From: Mucilaginibacter sp. | Lineage (GTDB): Bacteria; Bacteroidota; Bacteroidia; Sphingobacteriales; Sphingobacteriaceae | Reading direction: 5' to 3' | Assembly: GCF_028288225.1 (NCBI RefSeq) | Contig: NZ_JAQBOC010000018.1 | Location: 1 to 64,000, forward strand | Length of the DNA stretch: 64,000 nucleotides | In this document: in pieces, positions 34,641 to 44,811 of the stretch | Layout of the letters: the number at the start of each line of letters is the position of its first letter | How positions within the stretch are numbered: position 1 is the stretch's first letter | Notes under the pieces: generated by a model | Database searches by the model: none | The model's input: the letters and a program-made list of their open reading frames with translations, nothing else | Told to the model about the DNA's origin: nothing | Program-made: the position numbers and the translations under genes

Positions 34641-35864
34641 ACCAGCTTGTTCAGTCTTTTTAAAGCTTCTTACAGCTATAAAAGCACTTATCAGCATTAA
34701 CGCTGAGGCAAGGAGATATGCACCTCCCGGAAAATAAACAATCGAGTCTTTGTGAGTGAAATATGAAAATACATAACCAAAAATGAGCGGCCCTATAATC
34801 ACGCTTAAACTATTAATAATTGTTATTGCGCCTTGCAGCTCACCTTGTTCTTTTTGAGAAACCTTACCTGTTGTAAGCCCTTGCAGTGCCGGGCCGGAAA
34901 TCCCGCCCAAACAATAAGGGATCATAAATACGTACATCATCCAGCCCTGGCTTGCAAAAGCTATTAGCGTTAATCCAATTGCATAAAATACCAACCCGGC
35001 TACAATATTTTTTTCCTGTCCGAATTTTGGTATCGTATACCTGATAAGCCCTCCTTGTATTCCTACCAGAAGTAGGCCTATAACAATACCGAGTGTACCA
35101 ACACTGCTTAATGTCCAATTGAATTTTTCGAATAAGTAGAATGACAGCAGGTATTCTACAGCTTTTTGGCCGATGTAAACCAATGTTATAGCACCTAACA
35201 AACCGGTTAAAGCCGGCTGTTTAGTAAAAACTCTTACCAGGGCCCCAACCGGATTGGCGCGTTTCCATTCAAACTTTCTCCTGTTTTTAAGCGGTAATGA
35301 TTCCGGTAAAACAAACAAACCATAAAGCCCGTTAAAAAATGCCAGCCCCGCCGCCGCTATGAAAGGGATTTTTATATCAATAGCGCCAAGGTATGCGCCT
35401 AAAGCAATACCTATTATAAACCCAAATCCAGATGCAGCCCCTACCAGTCCAAAATTTGAGGCTCTTTTATCGCCTGTACTAACGTCTGCTATATAAGCCG
35501 TAGCTGTAGCGTTACTTGCACCTGATATCCCGGCAATAAACCGGCCTACAAATAGCCATGCAATAGTTGGCGCAAAAGCCATAAACAGATAATCGATACT
35601 AAAACCGAAGAGAGAAATCAATAAAACAGGTCTTCGGCCATACCTGTCGCTAAGGTTACCCAATATCGATGCAAAAACTAATTGCATTGATGCATAGACA
35701 AAAGTTAACCAGCCACTATATTGTGATGCTATACTTATATCAATATGACCTAAGGTTTGCAATAACTTGGGCATTACGGGAATTATGATGCCTAAACCCA
35801 AAACATCAATAAAGATGGTTATAAAGATAAATCCCAACGCCGCAGATTGTTTAGGTTTTGCCAT
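34608..35864 (-). CDS. Tet/TCR-type MFS drug transporter, paralogue 1
   Basis: A 418-residue 12-helix transporter of the major facilitator superfamily. [19 protein letters not shown] is the usual TM1, LGNLSDRYGRRPVLL the motif A loop between TM2 and TM3, and RFIAGISGASNATATAYIAD the motif C-like region of TetA-type antiporters. Probable role: proton-driven export of a small drug or metabolite. The last 15 or so residues (GVKSKVFSRKS region) come from the repeat at 34529-34640. The paralogue at 36121 is close in sequence, so a local duplication is likely. Confidence 0.85.
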   Translation of the reverse strand: MAKPKQSAALGFIFITIFIDVLGLGIIIPVMPKLLQTLGHIDISIASQYSGWLTFVYASMQLVFASILGNLSDRYGRRPVLLISLFGFSIDYLFMAFAPTIAWLFVGRFIAGISGASNATATAYIADVSTGDKRASNFGLVGAASGFGFIIGIALGAYLGAIDIKIPFIAAAGLAFFNGLYGLFVLPESLPLKNRRKFEWKRANPVGALVRVFTKQPALTGLLGAITLVYIGQKAVEYLLSFYLFEKFNWTLSSVGTLGIVIGLLLVGIQGGLIRYTIPKFGQEKNIVAGLVFYAIGLTLIAFASQGWMMYVFMIPYCLGGISGPALQGLTTGKVSQKEQGELQGAITIINSLSVIIGPLIFGYVFSYFTHKDSIVYFPGGAYLLASALMLISAFIAVRSFKKTEQAGVKSKVFSRKS

Positions 35865-35951
35865 ATATTATTTCATAGTGAAAAGGCCCGATGAGTATAA
35901 AAGTTTTAGTTAGCATAAAATAAATATAGTATTAGAGATTAGAAATTAGAA

Positions 35952-36072
35952 GCTAGTGTCGTGTCAATCATGAATTGACGCTTAGTCTTGAGTCGAAAGT
36001 CTTGAGTTCTAAGTCAGAAAAAGACAAAATTTGACTTAAGACTTGCGACTTAAGACTGTTGACTTAACACTA
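35952..36072. repeat. GTCTTGAGT-family repeat, copy 2
   Basis: Same opening (CTAGTGTCGTGTCAATCATGA) and same order of words as 34529-34640, with a few substitutions. Its arms pair imperfectly (GTCTTGAGT... and ...ACTTAAGAC). It lies between the two MFS genes. Confidence 0.7.
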
Positions 36073-36120
36073 GAGATCAGAGATTAGCTAATGTGAAAGT
36101 TGAAATGTCAATTTGGGATA

Positions 36121-37404
36121 TTAGGTAACTTTTTCTTTCGGACTTCCGGACTTCCGGACTAAATTTAAACTCTGATCTCTGGCCTCTGATCTCTTTTCCC
36201 CCCTAAAACTCCGTACAGCTAATATCGCCCTTAAAAGCATCAATATAGCACCTATTGCAAATGGCGCACCCGGGAATTGAAAAAACGGATTAGGCTTTGT
36301 AAAATAATAAAATGATTCAGTCATCAACAGCGGGCCGAATATAGAACTAATGCTTATTAAGCTTGTAAGGCCGCCCTGCAGTTCGCCCTGTTCGTTTGCA
36401 GGTACGCTATTACTCATATATCCTTGTATTGCAGGGCCCGCTATTCCCCCTAAGCAATAAGGAATCAGGATAGCAAACATCATCCAACCCTTAACAGCAA
36501 AAGCAAAAAAAGCAAGACCTGAAGCGTACAAAAGCAGGCCAATCCAAATGCTTCGTTCGGTTCCCAGTTTAGGCAATATTATCCTGATCAAACCTCCCTG
36601 CACAGAAGCCACCATCAAGCCCACAAAGCCAAGCGAGTAACCCACCATATCCTCATTCCAGTTAAATTTTTTGATTGTGTAATAAGTCCATACGCTTTGC
36701 ACGGCCTGTGCTGCAAAATAGATCAGGAACATGCATAATGCTAAACCTATTACAGATTTATATTTTTTTAGCTGGATTACCGAGCCGAAAGGATTTGCTC
36801 TTTTAATATCAAACGACCGCCTGTTCTCCGGCGCTAATGATTCGGGTAAGATAAAATAGCCATAAATTGCATTAAGTAATGCCAGGGCGGCGGCAGCGAT
36901 AAACGGATAATGAACATCATATTTTCCGAGAATACCGCCCAGAGCCGGGCCTATAATAAACCCAAGGCCGAATGCAACACCAACTAATCCGAAATTGGCT
37001 GCGCGTTTTTCAGGGTCGCTTATATCAGCAATATAGGCAGATGCTGTTGTAAAGCTGGCACCTGTTATACCCGCAACAATGCGACCCACAAACAACCAGG
37101 CTATAGTAGGCGCAAAGGCAGAAAATAAATAATCAACACTAAAACCCAAAAGAGAACATAGTAATACCGGCCTGCGGCCAAATTTATCACTAAGGTTACC
37201 TATAACCGGCGCAAATATAAATTGCATGCCCGCATAAGCGGCAGTAAGCCATCCGCCATACCATGAAGCATCGCTTACATCTCCATGAATTAAATGTTCA
37301 ATAAGCTTTGGTATAACTGGTATAATAATTCCCAGCCCGATAACATCAATTAGTAAAGTGGCAAAAATAAATCCAAGCGCTGCCTGTTTTTTAGGTTTGT
37401 GCAT
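36121..37404 (-). CDS. Tet/TCR-type MFS drug transporter, paralogue 2
   Basis: A 427-residue paralogue of the gene at 34608. [34 protein letters not shown] and [20 protein letters not shown] match it motif for motif. ATG 37404 is chosen because the frame opens three codons earlier at TTG. The last 30 residues, rich in Lys, Arg and Ser, are encoded by the short repeats GATCTCTGGCCTCTGATC and TCGGACTTCCGGACTTCC, so this gene too has a repeat-derived tail. Confidence 0.85.
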   Translation of the reverse strand: MHKPKKQAALGFIFATLLIDVIGLGIIIPVIPKLIEHLIHGDVSDASWYGGWLTAAYAGMQFIFAPVIGNLSDKFGRRPVLLCSLLGFSVDYLFSAFAPTIAWLFVGRIVAGITGASFTTASAYIADISDPEKRAANFGLVGVAFGLGFIIGPALGGILGKYDVHYPFIAAAALALLNAIYGYFILPESLAPENRRSFDIKRANPFGSVIQLKKYKSVIGLALCMFLIYFAAQAVQSVWTYYTIKKFNWNEDMVGYSLGFVGLMVASVQGGLIRIILPKLGTERSIWIGLLLYASGLAFFAFAVKGWMMFAILIPYCLGGIAGPAIQGYMSNSVPANEQGELQGGLTSLISISSIFGPLLMTESFYYFTKPNPFFQFPGAPFAIGAILMLLRAILAVRSFRGEKRSEARDQSLNLVRKSGSPKEKVT

Positions 37405-37570
37405 AGCCCGCAAAATAAAAATTATTATATAATTTTTTTAAATAAAACTTGCTTATAAATAAACAATCACTAACTTTAACTAATAATATAGTTATTACGA
37501 GGCCTTCATGATTTGTGATACAGGGCATCATTTTCAATATTGCTTCCTTAACCTTAAAAAAAACACTCGT

Positions 37571-39532
37571 ATGAAAAACATGAAAATCCTATTTGCATTA
37601 CCGGGCATCCTGGCCATGCAGTGTGCATTTGCACAAACCGAAACACATCTTAAACTGTCTGATGCCTACCCTTCTGCAGGCGAAAAGATAACTTTAACTT
37701 ATGATCCCGCAGGAACCGCATTGGATGGAAAAAAAGATCTTACCGCTGCCGTTTATTACCTGGATAATAAAGACTATCCCGTCGCTGACATCGACCTGAA
37801 AGCAAATGAAAAATTACTGACCGGTGAAGTTACGGTTCCGGCAACGGCTAAAGCTTTTTTTGTAAAAATAAGCGGTGGCGAACAGGTTGATAACAATAAT
37901 GATAAGGGGTATGTGTACCTTGTTTATAAAGATAAGCAGCCCGTTGAAGGCGCTTATGCCATGCAGGCATATTTGCTTTCGAGCGGAATGGGCACCTATT
38001 TTGCAAAAATAAAAACGGATAATGCCGCAGGAATCGACCTATACAAAAAGGAATTTGCAATGTACCCGCAAAGTGAAAAGGAGTACGAAGCAAATTATTA
38101 CTCATTTTTAGCCAGGACGCCTGCAAATAAAGCTGCGGTTGATGCCAAAATTACTGTTCTTGAAAAAAGCGCTGATGAAAAAGACCTGATGCTTGCAGCC
38201 AACCTCTTAAGCATGTCGAAAAAAACAGCAAGAGCTGATTCATTAAATGCAATAATCAAAACAAAATTCCCTGATGGATTAACCGTTAAAAACAGTTTAG
38301 GCAGAGCATTTTCTAAAGAAAAAGATCTTGCAAAAAAGGATTCTATATACAACGTTTATATTAAAAAGTATCCGGAAAGCCCTACTGACAAAAATACAAT
38401 ACAAGATAACCTCAGATTACAATTGGCCAGCGCATATCTTGAAAAAGGCGATATGGCCAATTATAATAAATATGAAGCTTTAGTTAAAAATAAAACAAAT
38501 TTAGCAGGATCATTAAATAATGTAGCTTATCCATGGGCGCAAAAAGGCGAGCATTTGGCTGACGCTGAGAAATTATCGAAACAATCGCTGGATATTATTT
38601 CAGAAAAGATCAGCAATCCTGTTGGAGCTGCATACACTTCTCCTTCGCAAATGAAAAAGAATTACGAGTATACCTACGATATGTACGCTGATACCTATGC
38701 CCTGATCTTACTTAAAGAAAACAAATTGGATGAGGCCCTTAAGTATGAACAACCCGTATTTGACCATAGCGGCAAAAACATTGAAGCTGAAGTATATGAG
38801 CATTACATACAGATACTAAGCGCTTTAGGACAATCCGCCAAAGTAAAACAAAATGCTGAAAATGCTATAAAAGACGGCAAAGGAACTGAAACAATAAAAG
38901 CCGAGCTCAAAAAGAACTATGCTAAAATAAAAGGCAATGACAGCGGGTATGAGCAATACCTGGCTTCGCTTGAATCGGCAGCAAAAAACAAAATACTGAC
39001 AGAGCTGGCTAAAACTATGATCAATCAGCCATCCCCTGCTTTTGCATTGAAAGACCTTGATGGTAAAACCGTATCACTGGCAGACCTTAAAGGCAAAGTG
39101 GTAATAGTTGATTTTTGGGCAACCTGGTGCGGCCCTTGTAAAGCTTCATTTCCGGGCATGCAAATGGCAGTAACCAAATACAAGGATGATCCTAATGTTA
39201 AGTTTTTATTTGTTGATGTATGGGAAACTGCAGCAAATTATACCGATGAAGTTAAAAAGTTCATTGCTGATAATAAATACACTTTCCACGTACTGCTGGA
39301 TGAAAAAAACGCAAGTGGCAAGCAGGACAAAGTAGTAAGTACATTCGATGTATCAGGAATACCAACTAAGTTTATTATTGATAAAAACGGGAATATCCGC
39401 TTTAAGTATGTGGGTTACATAGGTACACCTGAAAAACTGGTTGACGAAGTAACCAACATGGTTGATATGGCCGGTAATCCCGAAGCTTATGCCGCTCAAA
39501 AGCCAGAGGCCGCAAAAGCCGGTATGAAATAA
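37571..39532 (+). CDS. TlpA-like thioredoxin-domain protein, exported
   Basis: A 653-residue periplasmic protein with a signal peptide (MKNMKILFALPGILAMQ). The first 470 residues hold a beta-rich domain and helical repeats that look TPR-like. The C-terminal 150 residues are a TlpA/AhpC-TSA thioredoxin fold: FALKDLDGKTVSL, VVIVDFWATWCGPCKASFPG with the CxxC near 519-522, and DVSGIPTKFIIDKNG with the cis-Pro loop. It probably acts in disulfide reduction or redox sensing in the envelope. ATG 37571 begins the signal peptide; the 21 codons upstream are not needed. Confidence 0.85.
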   Translation: MKNMKILFALPGILAMQCAFAQTETHLKLSDAYPSAGEKITLTYDPAGTALDGKKDLTAAVYYLDNKDYPVADIDLKANEKLLTGEVTVPATAKAFFVKISGGEQVDNNNDKGYVYLVYKDKQPVEGAYAMQAYLLSSGMGTYFAKIKTDNAAGIDLYKKEFAMYPQSEKEYEANYYSFLARTPANKAAVDAKITVLEKSADEKDLMLAANLLSMSKKTARADSLNAIIKTKFPDGLTVKNSLGRAFSKEKDLAKKDSIYNVYIKKYPESPTDKNTIQDNLRLQLASAYLEKGDMANYNKYEALVKNKTNLAGSLNNVAYPWAQKGEHLADAEKLSKQSLDIISEKISNPVGAAYTSPSQMKKNYEYTYDMYADTYALILLKENKLDEALKYEQPVFDHSGKNIEAEVYEHYIQILSALGQSAKVKQNAENAIKDGKGTETIKAELKKNYAKIKGNDSGYEQYLASLESAAKNKILTELAKTMINQPSPAFALKDLDGKTVSLADLKGKVVIVDFWATWCGPCKASFPGMQMAVTKYKDDPNVKFLFVDVWETAANYTDEVKKFIADNKYTFHVLLDEKNASGKQDKVVSTFDVSGIPTKFIIDKNGNIRFKYVGYIGTPEKLVDEVTNMVDMAGNPEAYAAQKPEAAKAGMK

Positions 39533-39844
39533 TAAAAACGCTGTTTTAAAAAAGAAGAGGCTGTATCAAAAGTAACTATGAAAGCCCCGGTAAACCGGGG
39601 CTTATTTCCCTTTCCCGTTGGCTGTGTCCCCACAGCCAACCACCATGCTAATCGAAAATGTATTAGTTTGGAACAATATAAAATATAGAAAAAAGCCAAC
39701 GACATAAAGCTTATTAATATACGATATGAATATAGCGGGAATGTCCTGGTGGTTAAAAATTATTATATGACTTCTTCAAATTATAAATTTTAGCCTTAAA
39801 AAATGTAATTTGCCCCATTATAAACCATTTTCATTCATCCTGGC
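39533..39844. other. Spacer with two perfect hairpins
   Basis: No gene. AAGCCCCGG/CCGGGGCTT (39582-39603, loop TAAA) and GTTGGCTGTG/CACAGCCAAC (39617-39640, loop TCCC) both follow the TlpA-like gene. The first, followed by ATTT, is its likely terminator; the second may be a REP-type repeat. Confidence 0.6.
39582..39603 (+). terminator. Terminator of the TlpA-like gene
   Basis: A perfect 9-bp GC-rich stem, AAGCCCCGG/CCGGGGCTT, with loop TAAA, 50 bases after the stop. The following T-run is short (ATTTCCCTTT). Confidence 0.6.
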
Positions 39845-42190
39845 ATGAAAGCTTTTCCTCTATTTGTTTTGTTATTGATTGTAATGTGTAAGGCAAAGTC
39901 TCAATCCGTTGATCCTTACGCGACCCATATTATGCAAGGAATTAGCAATAGTAAAATAAATAATACAAATCCTTATGTAACAGCCGGAGACCGCGCCTAC
40001 CTCATAGGAACCCAGGATGGAAAATTTCCCGATATGGGTGATCATGTAAAGGGCGAAATGGCTGGCTTATGGTGTCCGCCTTTTAAACTTGCCGACGGTT
40101 TTTGGGTAAGTGTAACCGATAAAAGTACAGGCAAAGCCATGTGGTTAAACGCTGATAAATTTATAACCTATCCTTATGGTAATAAATTCATTTACAAATT
40201 ACCTTTTGATGGTATAAGCATTGAACGCTTTCAATTTTGCCCGGATGGTAAAACAGGAACCCTGGTAAAATATACTGTGAAGTATACCGGCAAGGCAAAG
40301 AGGGAGTTAAAGCTTTCATTTAATTTAAAAACGGATATCAGGCCAGTCTGGTTCACAGACACGGTCGATGTTGATTTTGCAGACAAAATATTATCAAAAC
40401 CAAAGGATGATTATTTTTTAGCCAAAGACAGTGTTAAACCATGGTACCTGGCAATGGTATCATCTGTAACAGCAAACGATCAGCAATTAAATTCAGGAAC
40501 AAACCTGCCATATAAAACTATTGGCCGTGGCGTTTCATATACTGCAGATTATGATTTTACCTTAGAAAATAATAGCACTAAGAGCATTACATTTTGCATC
40601 GCCGGATCAGAAAATGATCAAAATGCGGCAATACTATATTCCCGCAATATGTTAAAGCACTATAACGAATTATTAAAGGAGAAAATAAATAATTATAAAA
40701 AAGTTATTTCCCGTGCTCAAATTACCATTCCCGATGCACAGCTTCAAGATGTTTATAACTGGGTAAAGATAAACACTAACTGGCTGATAAGAAGTGTGCA
40801 GGGAACCGGCACGGGGCTCACGGCCGGGTATATGGAATATCCGTGGTGGTTTGGCTGCGATAACACCTACGCTTTGCAGGGTGTTTTAGCCACCGGGGAT
40901 TTTAAACTGGCAAAATCAACGCTCGGGTTATTATACAATAAATCAAAGGCTGTGAATGGAAATGGCCGTATAGTTCATGAAATATCCACAAGCGGCAAAG
41001 TATATAACAAAGGCAACACGCAGGAAACCGCCCATTTTATTATGTGTTCCGGAACTTATTTAAAATGGACAGGAGACACTGCTTTTATCAGGAAGATCTA
41101 CCCCTCAATAAAAGACGGGATCAACTGGCTCCTGAACACCATGGATACTAATCATAATATGTTTCCGGAGGGTTACGGCATTATGGAAGTAACCGGCTTA
41201 AATGCGGAACTTATTGACGTTGCTGTTTATACCCAGCAAGCCTTAAAAAATGCAGCTGAAATGGCAATGATAATGGGTGATAAAAAAACAGAAGAAAAAT
41301 ATAACTCACTGGCAAATAACTTAAAGGTTAAAATAAATAAGGACTTTTGGGATGAGGAGAGCCTGTCATACTGTGATTTTTATGGAACTAAACAACAGGC
41401 ACTATCTACATTGGATGGCGCTTTAAAACAACTGAAAATCAGAGAATCTAATACCCGTGATAAACAACAAAATGAAAGAGAAAATTTCTATAAAGAATTG
41501 CAGAAAAAAATTGGCTTGATGCCCGACACAAGCCGCGGCTGGTTAACAAATAAAAACTGGGTAATAAACACTCCTATGGAAACGGGAATCGCTCCACATA
41601 AAACAGCAATTATGGCACTTGACAAGATCCGACAAGAGAATTGTGGTGAATACGGGCCCTACTTATCAGCAGTGGAGAAGAAATACATGATGACCATAGC
41701 CACCGGGGTACAAGCTGTTGCCGAATGCCAGTATGGCCGGATAGACTCGGCGATGTGGTATGTAAAAAAAATAGCGGCAACGTTTAACCGGGTGCTACCC
41801 GGCTCCATTTCTGAAATGATGCCGGATTATGGTTGCTTCACACAGGCATGGACAAATTACGGCATCGACATACCACTGGTGAGCTATGTATTTGGAATAT
41901 CACCTGATGCCGTCAATCATACTGTAAATATCAAACCAAACTTACCTTCAACATGGAAAAACATCAATATCAAGAATGTACAAGTGGGGAGTAATAATTT
42001 AGCAATTGATGTAAAAACTAAAGGAAAGAAGTGTACTTATACAATCACTCAAAGCAAGCCCAAGTGGAAAGTTTTGTTTAAAGTAAATTCCAGGTCATCA
42101 TATTGTATTTTAAATGGCCAAAAAGTTAAATTAACTGACTCAGGACTTGTCCTCTTTGCTAAAACCAATATAGTTACAGTTTCCCTGTAA
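39845..42190 (+). CDS. Six-hairpin glycosidase (glycogen-debranching-like)
   Basis: A 781-residue secreted protein with a signal peptide. After an N-terminal beta-sandwich (to about 300) comes an (alpha/alpha)6 barrel: YPWWFGCDNTYALQGVLAT, GRIVHEISTSGKVYNKGN, TQETAHFIM and NMFPEGYGIMEV are typical of amylo-alpha-1,6-glucosidase/MGH1-like and GH78-like proteins. A C-terminal beta domain (VNIKPNLPSTWKNINI) resembles the end of GH78-type enzymes. The acidic residues in the barrel would be catalytic, but the family and substrate cannot be fixed by eye. It has no SusC/SusD partner nearby. Confidence 0.75.
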   Translation: MKAFPLFVLLLIVMCKAKSQSVDPYATHIMQGISNSKINNTNPYVTAGDRAYLIGTQDGKFPDMGDHVKGEMAGLWCPPFKLADGFWVSVTDKSTGKAMWLNADKFITYPYGNKFIYKLPFDGISIERFQFCPDGKTGTLVKYTVKYTGKAKRELKLSFNLKTDIRPVWFTDTVDVDFADKILSKPKDDYFLAKDSVKPWYLAMVSSVTANDQQLNSGTNLPYKTIGRGVSYTADYDFTLENNSTKSITFCIAGSENDQNAAILYSRNMLKHYNELLKEKINNYKKVISRAQITIPDAQLQDVYNWVKINTNWLIRSVQGTGTGLTAGYMEYPWWFGCDNTYALQGVLATGDFKLAKSTLGLLYNKSKAVNGNGRIVHEISTSGKVYNKGNTQETAHFIMCSGTYLKWTGDTAFIRKIYPSIKDGINWLLNTMDTNHNMFPEGYGIMEVTGLNAELIDVAVYTQQALKNAAEMAMIMGDKKTEEKYNSLANNLKVKINKDFWDEESLSYCDFYGTKQQALSTLDGALKQLKIRESNTRDKQQNERENFYKELQKKIGLMPDTSRGWLTNKNWVINTPMETGIAPHKTAIMALDKIRQENCGEYGPYLSAVEKKYMMTIATGVQAVAECQYGRIDSAMWYVKKIAATFNRVLPGSISEMMPDYGCFTQAWTNYGIDIPLVSYVFGISPDAVNHTVNIKPNLPSTWKNINIKNVQVGSNNLAIDVKTKGKKCTYTITQSKPKWKVLFKVNSRSSYCILNGQKVKLTDSGLVLFAKTNIVTVSL

Positions 42191-42898
42191 TTAAAAGTTC
42201 GGTTTCAGCACATACTTCTCGTAAAACCGGAAAATATGTTCAGCTGCTTCCTCGGCAGTATCAACCAGCCTGTAAAGCATCAGATCGTCGGGATGGATAT
42301 TGTGTTCCTGGTCAAGCATTTTTTCCTCAACCCAGTTAAACAGTCCTTTCCAATAATCAACACCAACAAATATAATGGGGAACCGGGCAATTTTACCCGT
42401 TTGTATCAGCGTAATGGCCTCGAATGATTCATCCATAGTTCCAAACCCACCAGGTAAAACAATAAAACCCTGCGAGTATTTCATAAACATTACCTTACGG
42501 ATAAAAAAGTAATCAAACTCCAGAATCTTGTCCCTGTCTATATACTTATTATGAAATTGCTCAAAAGGCAATTCGATATTTAACCCTACAGATTTCCCGC
42601 CAGCTTCGTAAGCACCTTTGTTAGCGGCTTCCATAATACCTGGCCCGCCGCCGGAAATCACGCCATATCCCCTTTCGGTTAAGATCCGTGCAGCGTTTTC
42701 TGCTATCTTATAATACTTATTATCGTTATGTGTACGTGCCGAACCAAATATGGATACACATGGACCTATTTTTGCCAGCTTTTCAAAGCCGTCAACAAAT
42801 TCAGCCATAATTTTAAAGATCTGCCAGGAATCGGTTACTTTAATTTCCTGCCAATTTTTGTTCTCAAAAGCTTGTCTTATTTTCTCTTCACCTGTCAT
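42191..42898 (-). CDS. LOG-family (TIGR00730) Rossmann protein
   Basis: A 235-residue protein of the LOG / lysine-decarboxylase-like family. Motifs: VSIFGSARTHNDN, GVISGGGPGIMEAANKGAYE, and the hallmark VLPGGFGTMDESFEA. Characterised members are cytokinin riboside-monophosphate phosphoribohydrolases, that is nucleotide 5'-monophosphate nucleosidases. The label lysine decarboxylase is misleading. It ends next to the stop of the glycosidase, tail to tail with no gap. Confidence 0.88.
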   Translation of the reverse strand: MTGEEKIRQAFENKNWQEIKVTDSWQIFKIMAEFVDGFEKLAKIGPCVSIFGSARTHNDNKYYKIAENAARILTERGYGVISGGGPGIMEAANKGAYEAGGKSVGLNIELPFEQFHNKYIDRDKILEFDYFFIRKVMFMKYSQGFIVLPGGFGTMDESFEAITLIQTGKIARFPIIFVGVDYWKGLFNWVEEKMLDQEHNIHPDDLMLYRLVDTAEEAAEHIFRFYEKYVLKPNF

Positions 42899-42966
42899 AC
42901 ATCTTTTTTAGTCCGGAAGCCGAAAGTCGGTAAAGTCCGGTAAAAGTTAATTAATCTGCAATAATA

Positions 42967-44499
42967 TTACAATAAATCACCTGTTAAGTTTGCCCCCTCA
43001 ATATTATCAAAATTTCGGACTTCCAGTCGTTCGGATTTTTTTGAAGATGTAAGCCACAGACCAACAAATGTAATTAATCCATTAACTATTATTAGTTCGT
43101 TATCAAAAACATAACCGCCCAACAATTTGGCTGAATTAATACTTAGATAATAACATATTGCGGGAGAGATTAAACAAATAAAAGGCACTAACTTATCCTT
43201 AACCTGCCGGTTACCTAAAAATAATCCAAACGAATAAAGGCCAAGCAATGGCCCATAGGTATATGATGCCACTTTAAATATGGCATTAACAACTGCCGTA
43301 TTAGTTATAGCATTAAATATAATAATTGTTAACAGCATACAGCCCGAAAATGCGATATGCACATAATGGCGTACGTTTACCATTTCTTTGCTGTTGACAT
43401 TCAATTTTTTATTAAAGCCCAAAAAGTCTACACAAAAAGATGTAGTAAGTGCCGTTAAAGCTGAATCAGTAGTTGCAAAGGTAGCTGCCGTTAAGCCAAG
43501 CATAAATACCATTGCAGGGATCAGACCCAGGTATTTTAAGGCGATTGTTGGGTACAGGTAATCCGTTTTTTCAACTGTGATGCCATATTTTGCTGCGTAC
43601 ATATAAAGCAGGGCACCCACACACAAAAAGAAAATATTTATAACCACAAAAACTGCAGTAAAGCTAAACATGTTCTTTTTTGCTTCACGGATATTTTTAA
43701 GGCTCAGGTTTTTTTGCATCAGGTCCTGATCAAGACCCGTCATAGCCACTGTAATAAATAACCCACCTAAAAAAGCCTTGCTAAAATGGAATTTGCTGGT
43801 TAAAAAATTATCAAAGAAAAAGACCTTGGAGTAACTGCTTTTCTTTATTGCGTCGACAGCTTCAAAAATATTGTAGTGAAGGCTCTGGCAAATAAAATAC
43901 ATCGACAAAAATACCGACGACACTAAAAATAGCGTTTGCAGGCTATCTGTAATAATAATGGTTTTAAGGCCGCCTTTAAATGTGTACGACCATATCAGCA
44001 ACAAACATATTAAACCCGTTATAAAAAATGGCACATGGTAACTATCAAAAATAAATTTCTGTAAAACTATAACCACCAGGTACAGCCTGAATGATGAACC
44101 TATGATCCGGCTGATCAAAAAGATCCCAGCTGCAGTTTTATAGCTCCAGGCACCAAGGGCTCCTTCAATATAACTGTATATTGAAGTGAGTTTCAGTCGA
44201 TAATACAGCGGGAGCAAAACTGTTGCTATAACTACAAAACCAGCGGCATTACCCAAAACAAACTGAAAATATTCAAACTCATCGCCGGTTACAGCGCCAA
44301 CTTTGCCGGGTACCGATATAAATGTCACTCCGCTTAATGCGGTACCAATCATTCCAAAAGCTACTAGGTACCATTTAGAATTACGATTAGCCACAAAAAA
44401 AGTATCGTTATCTGATGACTTACGTGAGGTTAACCATGATATAATGAGCAATACTAAAAAGTAGCCGATGATAAATGTGAGTAGTACTCCGGGAGACAT
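42967..44499 (-). CDS. Sodium:solute symporter (SSS family)
   Basis: A 510-residue integral membrane protein with about 13 hydrophobic segments. GMIGTALSGVTFISVPGKVG and MFMLGLTAATFATTDSALTAL are characteristic of SSS transporters; the DSALTAL region is the Na+ site. Substrate is unknown. The C-terminal tail (SKKSERLEVRNFDN) is encoded by a copy of the TCCGGAAGTCC short repeat. The start region is likewise preceded by copies of the repeat at 44512-44545. Confidence 0.88.
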   Translation of the reverse strand: MSPGVLLTFIIGYFLVLLIISWLTSRKSSDNDTFFVANRNSKWYLVAFGMIGTALSGVTFISVPGKVGAVTGDEFEYFQFVLGNAAGFVVIATVLLPLYYRLKLTSIYSYIEGALGAWSYKTAAGIFLISRIIGSSFRLYLVVIVLQKFIFDSYHVPFFITGLICLLLIWSYTFKGGLKTIIITDSLQTLFLVSSVFLSMYFICQSLHYNIFEAVDAIKKSSYSKVFFFDNFLTSKFHFSKAFLGGLFITVAMTGLDQDLMQKNLSLKNIREAKKNMFSFTAVFVVINIFFLCVGALLYMYAAKYGITVEKTDYLYPTIALKYLGLIPAMVFMLGLTAATFATTDSALTALTTSFCVDFLGFNKKLNVNSKEMVNVRHYVHIAFSGCMLLTIIIFNAITNTAVVNAIFKVASYTYGPLLGLYSFGLFLGNRQVKDKLVPFICLISPAICYYLSINSAKLLGGYVFDNELIIVNGLITFVGLWLTSSKKSERLEVRNFDNIEGANLTGDLL

Positions 44500-44511
44500 G
44501 TTGCTTTGTTA

Positions 44512-44545
44512 GTCCGAAAGTCCGGAAAGTCCGGAAGTCCGAAAG
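44512..44545. repeat. TCCGGAAGTCC short tandem repeat
   Basis: Units AGTCCGAAAG, TCCGGAAAG and TCCGGAAGTCCGAAAG in tandem. Further copies of the same wording occur at 36140-36160, 42907-42940, 43014-43036 and 44773-44795. Confidence 0.6.
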
Positions 44546-44811
44546 ATGAACTAATTATCGAAAGTACAATTTAACATTATTATTTTAAGGAGTTTTTTAA
44601 CCCATTATCATAACCAAAATTACTTCGCATTGTGCATAAATTTTAGAGAAATCAGGTTGATCAATTAGCCTGCAAACTCATAACATTAAATCCGGGCGAC
44701 AAGTTATCAAACAAAATGAAATTTATCCAATAATTTATTTTCGCCAAATTGCGCGTCATTTTTCGAACTTGCAGACTTCCGGACTTTCGGACTATTCCCT
44801 ATCTTCGCGAT

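Noticed and set aside
42191-42898. Annotation as lysine decarboxylase
   Set aside because: The PGGFGTMDE motif belongs to the LOG nucleosidase family; the old name is a mislabel.
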